From Anaerolineaceae bacterium UBA1363 (GTDB taxonomy: Bacteria; Chloroflexota; Anaerolineae; Anaerolineales; Anaerolineaceae): 19,735 nucleotides of DNA. This document shows, one piece after another, positions 1 to 6,833 of this stretch. The DNA lies in contig DBRR01000024.1 in the NCBI GenBank assembly GCA_002306055.1, positions 1 to 19,735 of the forward strand, written 5' to 3'. The notes beneath the pieces are model-generated. The model worked only from the letters and a program-made list of their open reading frames with translations. It ran no database searches and had not been told where the DNA came from. Both the position numbers and the translations under genes were made by a program. Every line of letters begins with the position of its first letter. The first letter of the stretch is position 1.

Positions 1-193
1 AGGCTCGGATGAGGAAAGATAATGCCTCCAGCAATTTCAGCATCATTCGCAAGATGAGTTTGAACCTGCTCAGGCAAGATAAAACCAGCAAAATCGGGGT
101 CAAAGGCAAAAGACTGCGCTGTGGTTGGGACGATAAATACCTATTTAACCTCTTAAGCCAGGCTTAAGAGCGCCTGAGGCATGGATAACCCTG
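1..193 (+). mobile_element. Right end of an ISAs1-family insertion sequence
   Basis: Just after the transposase stop, the sequence ends in GGATAACCCTG at 183-193. Read inwards on the other strand this is CAGGGTTATCC, the kind of terminus ISAs1-family elements carry, so the element probably ends near 193. The bases just after it (194-203) would then be one copy of the target-site duplication. The left end is outside the window, so neither inverted repeat pairing nor the duplication can be tested here. Confidence 0.5.
3..167 (+). CDS. ISAs1-family transposase, C-terminal fragment (cut by window edge)
   Basis: The reading frame is open from base 3 to the TAA at 165-167 and encodes about 54 residues. 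It contains the pattern RKDNASSNFSIIRK, then LNLLRQDKTSKIGVKGKR, then GWDDKYL. This matches from memory the C-terminal end of ISAs1-family (IS4-like DDE) transposases, where an N-x-x-x-LRR-x-ALNLL helix is followed by a basic KGKR-x-x-AGWD tail. The catalytic Asp/Glu residues lie upstream, outside the window, so whether the transposase is intact cannot be judged. The family call is confident; activity is unknown. Confidence 0.82.
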   Translation, partial: ARMRKDNASSNFSIIRKMSLNLLRQDKTSKIGVKGKRLRCGWDDKYLFNLLSQA

Positions 194-209
194 CCAGCCA
201 AGGGATGAT

Positions 210-228
210 TGTGTCTGCAGAAGACACA
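210..228. repeat. Short inverted repeat of unknown role
   Basis: TGTGTCT and AGACACA form a perfect 7-bp inverted repeat around a 5-nt centre. No T-run follows on either strand, so it is not a standard terminator. The rest of 194-349 holds no convincing ORF, RNA gene or promoter; it is the gap between the insertion-sequence end and the terminator. Confidence 0.35.
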
Positions 229-349
229 TTGCGCGTTGAATGCATGAAAAATGCGACTGATCCGGGATAGAAGACAACAAACATACATACTCGCCTAAAT
301 GATAAACCTGTAATTTGTGATGCACTTAATTAGATGCAATTGCCCTGGA

Positions 350-375
350 CCGGAGCGCTCCTCCGGTTTTTTTTT
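350..375 (+). terminator. Intrinsic terminator
   Basis: CCGGAG (350-355) pairs with CTCCGG (361-366) across a 5-nt loop and is followed at once by nine T residues. This is a textbook rho-independent terminator for rightward transcription. The only gene seen upstream is the transposase fragment, so it insulates the small gene downstream from read-through out of the insertion sequence. Confidence 0.85.
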
Positions 376-386
376 CTGAAATCCCG

Positions 387-392
387 TATAAT
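387..392 (+). promoter_or_regulatory. -10 element of the small hypothetical gene
   Basis: A perfect TATAAT lies 22 nt before the ATG at 415. No good -35 hexamer exists at 16-18 bp; that position falls in the T-run of the terminator. The predicted start of transcription near 399 leaves a leader of about 16 nt, which still holds the ribosome site AAGGAG (404-409). Confidence 0.55.
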
Positions 393-414
393 AACAGGGT
401 AGGAAGGAGACCTC

Positions 415-732
415 ATGAGTCTTTTTAATCGCATATTTGGTGAACCTGAAATCCGCACCCTGGACCCACATAACAAAGCTGAGGTCAAAAAGATGATTGA
501 AGAGCTGGTAGTGATCGGGCGCACAGATGACTTTCTTTCGCTTACGCCCGGAGGACCCTTTGACATTCAGTGCCACCACCGCGAAGCCAAACAAATCGGC
601 GCAAGGCTAAACCAGATCGGCGGAATACCATTGATGATGGCAGTGCGGCAGACAATCAAATACAAACTCAAGGACGTCCTGGCAGAGCATCTTGACCACT
701 GCTGGAAAGGCGTTGGCGACTGGCAAGTATAA
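415..732 (+). CDS. Conserved hypothetical protein, 105 aa
   Basis: The ATG at 415 follows a strong ribosome binding site (AAGGAG, 404-409), so translation is well supported. The 105-residue product has no signal peptide or membrane segment and should be cytoplasmic. The C-terminal half carries an IG-x-x-LN-x-IGG-x-x-LM pattern (residues 61-74) and ends in HLDHCWKGVGDW. From memory, small uncharacterised proteins with an IG...GG..LM...W.GIG.W layout occur in Chloroflexota and Cyanobacteria, but no function is known to me. It appears to be a single-gene unit, bounded by the terminator at 350-375 and the palindrome at 836-875. I do not assign a function. Confidence 0.7.
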   Translation: MSLFNRIFGEPEIRTLDPHNKAEVKKMIEELVVIGRTDDFLSLTPGGPFDIQCHHREAKQIGARLNQIGGIPLMMAVRQTIKYKLKDVLAEHLDHCWKGVGDWQV

Positions 733-835
733 AACACCTCTGGAAAAGTCCAGCCAACCAACTCAAATTTGTGGTCTGACAGGGAAATCGAAAGTTAAAT
801 TCTGCCTTCTTTTTGGATAATCCATTAATTACCAG

Positions 836-875
836 TTGCTCATCATGCTGACCTAAAGGTAGGCTTGATGAGCAA
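836..875. promoter_or_regulatory. 40-bp imperfect palindrome, putative operator
   Basis: TTGCTCATCA (836-845) and TGATGAGCAA (866-875) form a perfect 10-bp inverted repeat. ACCT (851-854) and AGGT (857-860) form a second, nested pair with exactly the same centre (855.5). There is no T-run, so it is not a terminator. It ends 3 bp before the -10 element of ridA and so covers the -35 region, the classic place for an operator. Confidence 0.6.
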
Positions 876-878
876 TGT

Positions 879-884
879 TATAAT
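879..884 (+). promoter_or_regulatory. -10 element of the ridA operon
   Basis: A perfect TATAAT lies about 30 nt upstream of the ridA ATG. The place where a -35 would sit is inside the 836-875 palindrome and is not consensus, which suggests an activator- or repressor-controlled promoter. The ribosome site GAGGT lies at 906-910. Confidence 0.55.
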
Positions 885-914
885 TCCTTCACTACATCCG
901 GAAAAGAGGTAATT

Positions 915-1340
915 ATGAGTTGTTGCAGCAAACGAGAAGTTGTCACTTGCGCAAATGCCCCAGCGGCGATCGGACCGTATTCTGTAGCTATCGCCACTGG
1001 CTGCCTGGTTTTTGTCAGCGGTCAACTCGGAATTGACCCCACAAGCGGCTCAATCGTGGAAGGTGGCATTCAAGCCCAAACACGTGCCGCCCTCACCAAT
1101 CTGAAATCTGTCCTTGAATGTGCCGGCTCCAGCCTTGACCACATGGTCAAGACCACCGTTTTTCTGACCGATATGGCTCAATTTGCCGAAATGAATGCTA
1201 TTTATGCTGAGTTTTTCACCTCCGATTTCCCAGCCCGTTCAGCCATCCAGGTGGCTGCCCTGCCAAAGGGAGGCATCGTTGAGGTCGAGGCGATTGCGGT
1301 TCTGCCGCATCAGCATGAATGCGACTGCGACTGCCAGTAG
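915..1340 (+). CDS. ridA: RidA/YjgF/YER057c/UK114 family 2-iminobutanoate/2-aminoacrylate deaminase
   Basis: RidA proteins hydrolyse reactive enamine/imine intermediates such as 2-aminoacrylate, released by PLP enzymes, to keto acids and ammonia. They work as cytoplasmic trimers with active sites at subunit interfaces. The 141-residue product shows the family landmarks in order: GPYS (20-23), VSGQLG (34-39), and PARSAIQVAALPKGG followed by VEVEAIAV (106-129). Arg108 and Glu123 align with the essential Arg105 and Glu120 of E. coli RidA. It is about 13 residues longer than usual, with Cys-Cys near the N-terminus and the tail HQHECDCDCQ, which could bind metal. It is the first gene of a run of six that ends in a PLP enzyme likely to make 2-aminoacrylate. 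Confidence 0.93.
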   Translation: MSCCSKREVVTCANAPAAIGPYSVAIATGCLVFVSGQLGIDPTSGSIVEGGIQAQTRAALTNLKSVLECAGSSLDHMVKTTVFLTDMAQFAEMNAIYAEFFTSDFPARSAIQVAALPKGGIVEVEAIAVLPHQHECDCDCQ

Positions 1341-1365
1341 ATAGAACCGGGTACTTCGAAAAACT

Positions 1366-2364
1366 ATGCCCCCAAGCGTTTCTGTGATCATTCCCTGCAG
1401 GAATGAAGAGAAGACCATCCACAGTGTTTTGGATGCTATTTACAGTCAAACCTACCCCCACGAACTCCTGCAGGTGGTGATCGCGGATGGTCTCTCGGAG
1501 GATCACACTCGTGAGGAAATTGCATCCTTCAAGAATAATCACGCCGATCTGGACATACTGGTGGTGGATAACCCCCAGCGCATCATTCCAGCTGGCTTGA
1601 ATGCCGCGATCCGGGCTTCCAGTGGGGAAATAATCGTGCGCATGGACGCGCATTCCATCCCCAACCCGGACTACGTCGCTCTCTGCGTGGATGCCCTTGA
1701 GAGAAATGTCGCGCAGAACGTCGGTGGTGTGTGGGATATTCAACCAGGAAAGGGTTCCTGGATCGCGCGTTCCATCGCCACCGCGGCTGGCAATCCACTG
1801 GCGGTTGGGGATGCCCATTACCGTTTCACGGATAAAGCCGCCTACGTTGATACCGTCCCCTATGGCTCATACAAAAGAGATTTGTTTGAGCAAATCGGGC
1901 TTTTTGACGAGACACTACTGGCAAATGAAGACTACGAGCTAAACACGCGCATTTTGCAATCTGGCGGCAAGATTTGGCTTGATCCAAAGATCCGCTGCAC
2001 CTACTACGCCCGCTCCAACCTCCTGGCGCTATCAAAACAGTATTATGGGTATGGCTATTGGAAAGTCCAAATGTTAAAGCGCTACCCTGAAACCTTGCGC
2101 TGGCGCCAGGCTCTGCCGCCTGCGTTTCTCCTGGGATTGCTCACCACACTGCTGGTAGGATTTTTCTGGAAGCCCTCCTTGTATCTCTTCGCTGCCTCGT
2201 TGGGTCTGTATCTTCTTATCCTCCTCGGCGTTGGTATCCACATGGCAATTACGAAAAGAGATATACTCATGATAATCGGCGTACCACTCGCCATTATTAC
2301 CATGCATTTTTCCTGGGGCGCTGGCTTTCTCGCCGGCGCATTCAGTGCTAAAAAGGATAAATGA
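1366..2364 (+). CDS. Family 2 glycosyltransferase with C-terminal membrane segments (ExoA-like)
   Basis: It probably transfers a sugar from a nucleotide-sugar donor onto a lipid-linked surface-glycan intermediate at the cytoplasmic face of the membrane. The 332-residue product begins with the GT-A fold signature VSVIIPCRNEE (5-15). The metal-binding motif is MDAHS (93-97), a variant of DxD, and NEDYE (187-191) supplies the catalytic acid region. Three hydrophobic segments follow at about 252-267, 271-292 and 299-324. The layout matches ExoA-type succinoglycan glycosyltransferases, but donor and acceptor cannot be read from sequence. It starts 25 nt after ridA with no clear Shine-Dalgarno. Its stop overlaps the next start as ATGA, implying translational coupling. 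Confidence 0.88.
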   Translation: MPPSVSVIIPCRNEEKTIHSVLDAIYSQTYPHELLQVVIADGLSEDHTREEIASFKNNHADLDILVVDNPQRIIPAGLNAAIRASSGEIIVRMDAHSIPNPDYVALCVDALERNVAQNVGGVWDIQPGKGSWIARSIATAAGNPLAVGDAHYRFTDKAAYVDTVPYGSYKRDLFEQIGLFDETLLANEDYELNTRILQSGGKIWLDPKIRCTYYARSNLLALSKQYYGYGYWKVQMLKRYPETLRWRQALPPAFLLGLLTTLLVGFFWKPSLYLFAASLGLYLLILLGVGIHMAITKRDILMIIGVPLAIITMHFSWGAGFLAGAFSAKKDK

Positions 2365-3788
2365 CAAAAAAGACTACAGGAAACCACACTACCAAGTTTC
2401 GCCTTAAGCCCTCAGAGCTGCGTTTCATTTTAGTTTTGGGTGATCTCCTGGTAGCCTCCATCGCCCTCGTGATTTCCCTTTATGTCTGGGCGTCCGGCGA
2501 CAGCTGGTATCGTTTTTCGGCGGAATTCCTGAAGTATCGTGCTCCAGCTTGGTTCTATTTGTTACCCTTGATTTGGATCATCCTGCTTGTAGACACTTAC
2601 GACACGCGCAAATCCGCCAATTTGCGCCAGACTCTACGCGGTATCGGCATGGTTTTCCTGGTTTCGGTGATCGCCTACCTGGTGATCTATTTCGCGGCCG
2701 AGCCGAACTCACTACCTCGCCTGGGAGTTGCGGTTTTTAACGTCACCGCCACACTGCTGACACTCCTATGGCGCTTGATCTATATCCGCACTTTCACTTC
2801 CGTTTCAAGGCAGCAACGCGTCCTGATCGTTGGCGCAGGCAAAGCCGGTACCGCGCTGGTGGAGGTTATTTCCGAGCTCGATCCGCCGCCTTTCAAGTTA
2901 ATTGGATTAATCGATGATGACCCTGCCAAACTTGGCACCAATATTCTGGGTACACCAATCCTTGGTAATCACGAAAGTATGGCTGAGATTATCGCCAATC
3001 AAGGAATCACTGACCTGATACTGGCAATTTCCAATGAAATGAATCACGGCATGTTCCAAAGCATCCTGACTGCCCAGGAAGAGGGCATCAACCTGACCAC
3101 CGTGACAGAAACCTACGAAAGCCTCTCGGGACGTGTGCCCATCGACCTGCTGGAATCAGATTGGGTCATTCGCGCCTTCCTCGACCGTGCGCCTACCAGC
3201 GGTTTTTACCACATTGCCAAGCGTCTGCTGGACCTGCTGCTTGGTTTGGTTGGCTTGGTTGCCCTGGCGCTCCTTTTCCCTCTGATTGCCCTGGTGATCC
3301 TCATCGATTCTGGTCGACCTGTCATCTTCACCCAAAAACGACTGGGAAGAGGTGGAAAGCCTTATATGATCTACAAATTCCGCACCATGAAATCCAGGTC
3401 GGACATGGAAAAAGAAGCACTTGTTACTGCCACCAACGATCCCCGCATCACCGGCATTGGCAAATTCCTGCGCAAATCTCACCTGGATGAACTTCCTCAA
3501 ATCATCAACGTTTTGCGGGGAGAGATGAGCCTTGTGGGACCCCGGTCTGAGCGCGTTGAGTTAGTACAGGTTTTCCAAAAAGAAGTACCCTTCTACCGTG
3601 CGCGTATGCTGGTTAAACCGGGTATCACCGGATGGGCACAGATTCACCAACCCTATGCTGAAACCATCGAAGAGACTGCCATTAAACTGCAATATGATCT
3701 GTATTACATCGAGCATGCATCGATCTGGATGGATCTCAATATCCTGTTGCGCACCGTTGGCTCCGTTTTGGGGTTCAAAGGGCGCTAA
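2361..3788 (+). CDS. Polyprenyl-phosphate sugar-1-phosphate transferase (WbaP/WcaJ type)
   Basis: This enzyme starts exopolysaccharide or O-antigen repeat-unit assembly by moving a sugar-1-phosphate (often glucose or galactose) from UDP-sugar onto undecaprenyl phosphate in the inner membrane. The 475-residue product has four N-terminal hydrophobic segments (about 21-43, 64-78, 95-113, 122-141). A Rossmann-like domain with VGAGKAG (157-163) follows, then a hydrophobic hairpin (about 287-315). The catalytic C-terminal domain carries KFRTMKSR (339-346), LDELPQ with NVLRGEMSLVGPR (375-395) and KPGITGWAQ (419-427). Length and order are typical of full-size family members. It overlaps the preceding glycosyltransferase by 4 nt and is followed 3 nt later by a FemAB gene, so the group behaves as one operon. 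Sugar specificity is unknown. Confidence 0.93.
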   Translation: MTKKTTGNHTTKFRLKPSELRFILVLGDLLVASIALVISLYVWASGDSWYRFSAEFLKYRAPAWFYLLPLIWIILLVDTYDTRKSANLRQTLRGIGMVFLVSVIAYLVIYFAAEPNSLPRLGVAVFNVTATLLTLLWRLIYIRTFTSVSRQQRVLIVGAGKAGTALVEVISELDPPPFKLIGLIDDDPAKLGTNILGTPILGNHESMAEIIANQGITDLILAISNEMNHGMFQSILTAQEEGINLTTVTETYESLSGRVPIDLLESDWVIRAFLDRAPTSGFYHIAKRLLDLLLGLVGLVALALLFPLIALVILIDSGRPVIFTQKRLGRGGKPYMIYKFRTMKSRSDMEKEALVTATNDPRITGIGKFLRKSHLDELPQIINVLRGEMSLVGPRSERVELVQVFQKEVPFYRARMLVKPGITGWAQIHQPYAETIEETAIKLQYDLYYIEHASIWMDLNILLRTVGSVLGFKGR

Positions 3789-3791
3789 TTC

Positions 3792-4763
3792 ATGAACGAT
3801 ACCAGCCACCCATCTTCTCTTACGCCGCATCTGCTCCAGAGCCCTCTCTGGGGGCAGTTGAAGGCTGAGTTTGGCTGGGAGCCTGAAGTCTTTCACAGCG
3901 CGACCGCCTATGCTCAAGTTCTCTTTCGCCGGTTACCACTGGGCTTGAGCCTTGCCTACCTGCCAAAAGGCCCCGTTGGTAAAGATTGGGCATTCCTATG
4001 GCCTCAAATTGATGCTGCCTGCAAACAGCATCGGGCCGTCTTCCTGCAGGTGGAGCCCGATGTGGCAGAGAGCGAACTCACTGCAGACCTTGCGGAACAG
4101 ATGCAGGGCTTTGCGGTGGAACCCCACACCATCCAACCCCGCAACACGATCCTGGTTGATCTCAAGGCCAATGAAGACGAGCTGTTAGCGCGCATGAAGC
4201 AAAAAACGCGTTACAACATACGTTTGGCTGAGAAAAAAGGCGTGGTGGTCAGGGAAACCAACGACATTCAAGGTTTTTATCAGCTGATGCAGACCACAGG
4301 CACGCGCGATGGTTTCGCTGTGCATGACATTTCCTATTACCAGAAGGCTTTTGATATTTTCTCGCCGACCGGAGCCTGTGTTTTGCTGGGCGCATTTCAC
4401 GAGGATCAGCCGCTGGCGTATTTGATGTTATTTCTTTCAGGCGAGCGATCATGGTATTTTTACGGTGCATCCGATGACGCCAGCCGCAACCTGATGCCCA
4501 CTTATCTGCTTCAATGGGAAGCCATGCGCTGGTCCAAAGCCCACGGTGCCACCCTTTACGACTTGTGGGGAATCCCTGACGCCAGTGCAGAAGAGCTTGA
4601 AGAACAGTTCACGCAGCGCCGCGACGGGCTTTGGGGAGTATATCGCTTCAAACGCGGCTTTGGTGGTGAGGTCGTCCGCTCTGCGCCGGCTTTTATTCGA
4701 GTCTACCAGCCGCTTTTGTATCGCGCCTACCAGAAGATCCGGGCTGGAAGAATGGCAGACTGA
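3792..4763 (+). CDS. FemAB-family aminoacyl/peptidyl transferase, copy 1
   Basis: FemABX proteins use aminoacyl-tRNA to add amino acids to the lysine side chain of the lipid II peptide, building interpeptide bridges; relatives act on other envelope acceptors. The 323-residue product has two GNAT-like subdomains. Recognisable blocks are AYLPKGP (55-61), NTILVDL (118-124), MKQKTRYNIRLAEKKG (135-150), the conserved LMPTYLLQWEAM (234-245) and YRFKRGFGG (284-292), which corresponds to the catalytic Lys/Phe-Gly region of Weissella FemX. No coiled-coil arm of the staphylococcal FemA type is evident. It is followed 2 nt later by a paralogue. Whether the acceptor is lipid II or a polysaccharide cannot be told; the neighbouring sugar transferase makes both plausible. 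Confidence 0.87.
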   Translation: MNDTSHPSSLTPHLLQSPLWGQLKAEFGWEPEVFHSATAYAQVLFRRLPLGLSLAYLPKGPVGKDWAFLWPQIDAACKQHRAVFLQVEPDVAESELTADLAEQMQGFAVEPHTIQPRNTILVDLKANEDELLARMKQKTRYNIRLAEKKGVVVRETNDIQGFYQLMQTTGTRDGFAVHDISYYQKAFDIFSPTGACVLLGAFHEDQPLAYLMLFLSGERSWYFYGASDDASRNLMPTYLLQWEAMRWSKAHGATLYDLWGIPDASAEELEEQFTQRRDGLWGVYRFKRGFGGEVVRSAPAFIRVYQPLLYRAYQKIRAGRMAD

Positions 4764-4765
4764 AT

Positions 4766-5875
4766 ATGATCAGGCTGGAAGCAGACCAAATTCCGCAATG
4801 GAACCAGCTTTTGCTGCAGTTCCCCGACGCGCATATCCTGCAAACGTCGCAATGGGCGGAAGCCAAGAAACAAAACGGCTGGAGCCCCATGTACTTTCAG
4901 GAAGGCAGCGATCCTCAGGCTCCTGAAGGGCTTGCACTGATCTTACGCCGCCAGGTTTCTTTGGCTGGAGTCAAATTCAGTGTGCTCTATGCTCCAAAAG
5001 GACCGGTTCTGAACTGGGATGACCAGCTTTCGGTATCGCGCATGCTCGATGGACTGCAGGACATCTGCCGCCAGGAAAAAGCGATCTTCATCAAGATCGA
5101 CCCCGACGTGCTGCTGGGCACGGGCATCCCAGGCACAGAGGATGAAGTTCCCGCTCCGCAGGGTCTTGCGCTGCAAGATGAGTTAAAGCGGCGCGGCTGG
5201 CAGTATTCCCAAGATCAGATCCAGTTCCGCAATACTGTCTTGCTTGATTTGAGAAAAAGCGAAGATGACCTCCTGGCTGGGATGAAGCAAAAAACGCGCT
5301 ACAACATTCGCCTGGCAGCCCGCAAGGGCGTTCAGGTGAGGCAGGGAAAAGTCGCCGAGCTGCCCATACTCTACAAAATGTATGCAGAGACGGCTGTACG
5401 CGACGGTTTTGTGATCCGTCATCCAGACTACTACCTGAACACCTGGCGCAGGTTCATCGAAGCAGATATGGCAAAAATTTTGATCGCCGAGGTTGAAACT
5501 CAACCGGTCGCCGCGTTAATCCTCTTCCACTTCAACGGAACCGCGCGCTACATGTTCGGTATGTCCACTGAAAACGCCCGGGAGTTGATGCCCAATCACC
5601 TGCTGCAGTGGGAAGCCATGCGCCTGGCTAAGCGCCTCGGCTGCCACACTTACGACATGTGGGGTGCGCCTGAGGTCTTTGACGAGAGCGATTCCATGTG
5701 GGGAGTTTTCCGATTCAAGCAAGGTTTCAACGGGACGATTACCCGCACCCTGGGGGCCTGGGATTACACCACCCGCCCAACGTTGTACCGCCGCTACACC
5801 GAAACCCTCCCCAAACTCCTCAACCTGCTGCGCCAGCGAGGATTGAAAGCCAACAAAAGGAGCTTGAATGACTGA
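4766..5875 (+). CDS. FemAB-family aminoacyl/peptidyl transferase, copy 2
   Basis: Paralogue of the preceding gene, 369 residues, longer by an insert at about 115-140. It repeats the same blocks: LYAPKGP (74-80), NTVLLDL (156-162), MKQKTRYNIRLAARKG (173-188), LMPNHLLQWEAM (274-285) and FRFKQGFNG (315-323). Two such genes side by side resemble femA/femB or murM/murN pairs, in which each enzyme adds a different residue of a bridge; that is inference. No ribosome site stands out before the ATG at 4766, so it is probably coupled to copy 1, whose stop lies 2 nt upstream. Its last 8 nt overlap the desulfhydrase gene. Confidence 0.87.
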   Translation: MIRLEADQIPQWNQLLLQFPDAHILQTSQWAEAKKQNGWSPMYFQEGSDPQAPEGLALILRRQVSLAGVKFSVLYAPKGPVLNWDDQLSVSRMLDGLQDICRQEKAIFIKIDPDVLLGTGIPGTEDEVPAPQGLALQDELKRRGWQYSQDQIQFRNTVLLDLRKSEDDLLAGMKQKTRYNIRLAARKGVQVRQGKVAELPILYKMYAETAVRDGFVIRHPDYYLNTWRRFIEADMAKILIAEVETQPVAALILFHFNGTARYMFGMSTENARELMPNHLLQWEAMRLAKRLGCHTYDMWGAPEVFDESDSMWGVFRFKQGFNGTITRTLGAWDYTTRPTLYRRYTETLPKLLNLLRQRGLKANKRSLND

Positions 5876-6833
5876 GCGTATTCAGCTTGCCCATTTACCC
5901 ACCCCGATTGAAGCGCTGCCCCTTCTCTCAAAAATGTTGGGCGGTCCACAGCTATTCATCAAACGTGATGACCTGACTGGGCTCGGCTTCGGCGGCAATA
6001 AGACCCGCAAACTCGAGTACCTCGCAGCCGATGCCCTGGCAAGAGGCTGCCAGACCCTCATCAGCACTGGCGCGGTGCAGTCCAATCACTGCCGTCAGGT
6101 GGCAGCAGCCGCTGCCAGACTTGGGCTGGGTTGTATCTTGGTGTTGGCAGGTGAAAAACCAGGACAGCCTCAGGGCAATTTATATTTGGATCTGCTCAGT
6201 GGCGCGGAGGTCATTTTTGCACCCAAAGACCAGCGAGACCGGGCGCTGGCGGAGGTTACAAAGCACGCTGAAGCACAGAACCGCAAGCCTTACCTTATCC
6301 CTTACGGCGGCTCCAATGCTATCGGCGCCATGGGTTACCGCCAGGCTATGCATGAATTACACGAGCAAGATCTCAACCCGGATTGGATCGTTTTCGCTAC
6401 TTCTTCAGGCGGCACACAGGCAGGTATGCTACTTGGCGCGCGCGAAACAAGCAGCTGCGCAAAGATCCTGGGTATCAGTGTAGATAAACCTGCGCAGGAG
6501 CTTTCTGAAACCATTGCGGGAATCGCGAATGCTGGCGCGGAGTTACTACAACTTGAAACCCGCTTTCATCCCGAAGAAATCCTTGTGAATGATGCTTATT
6601 GCTCGGCTGGGTATGGTGTTTTGACCGCTGCGGAAAAGGAAGCTATACTGCTTTTTGCACGCCAGGAAGCGATCCTGCTCGATCCGGTTTACACAGGTCG
6701 TGCTGCTGCCGGGTTGCTTGACCTCATCCGCCATGGATTCTTCAAAGCTGATGAAAAAGTTCTCTTCTGGCATACTGGCGGCACTCCTGCCCTCTTTGCT
6801 GAGCCGTATGCAAGGGAATTGCTGCTTACCTAG
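5868..6833 (+). CDS. dcyD: PLP-dependent D-cysteine desulfhydrase / ACC deaminase family
   Basis: Fold-type II PLP enzyme. D-cysteine desulfhydrase splits D-cysteine into H2S, ammonia and pyruvate through 2-aminoacrylate; the same family includes 1-aminocyclopropane-1-carboxylate deaminase. The 321-residue product has the PLP lysine in FGGNKTRKLEY (Lys45), the substrate loop QSNHCRQ (71-77), the phosphate-binding loop SSGGTQAG (179-186), DPVYTGRA (272-279) and WHTGGTPALF (301-310). His74 after Ser-Asn is what I recall for desulfhydrases, whereas ACC deaminases carry Gln there, so desulfhydrase is preferred. The ATG has a strong site (AAGGAG, 5857-5862) and overlaps the previous gene by 8 nt. 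The stop TAG shares the palindrome CTAG with the stop of the convergent ATPase gene. Substrate is unproven. Confidence 0.85.
   Translation: MTERIQLAHLPTPIEALPLLSKMLGGPQLFIKRDDLTGLGFGGNKTRKLEYLAADALARGCQTLISTGAVQSNHCRQVAAAAARLGLGCILVLAGEKPGQPQGNLYLDLLSGAEVIFAPKDQRDRALAEVTKHAEAQNRKPYLIPYGGSNAIGAMGYRQAMHELHEQDLNPDWIVFATSSGGTQAGMLLGARETSSCAKILGISVDKPAQELSETIAGIANAGAELLQLETRFHPEEILVNDAYCSAGYGVLTAAEKEAILLFARQEAILLDPVYTGRAAAGLLDLIRHGFFKADEKVLFWHTGGTPALFAEPYARELLLT

Noticed and set aside
740..753. CTGGA/TCCAG hairpin after the small gene as a terminator
   Set aside because: The stem is only 5 bp and no T-run follows.
1216..1818. 200-aa minus-strand ORF
   Set aside because: Antisense to ridA and the glycosyltransferase gene, both with clear family motifs.
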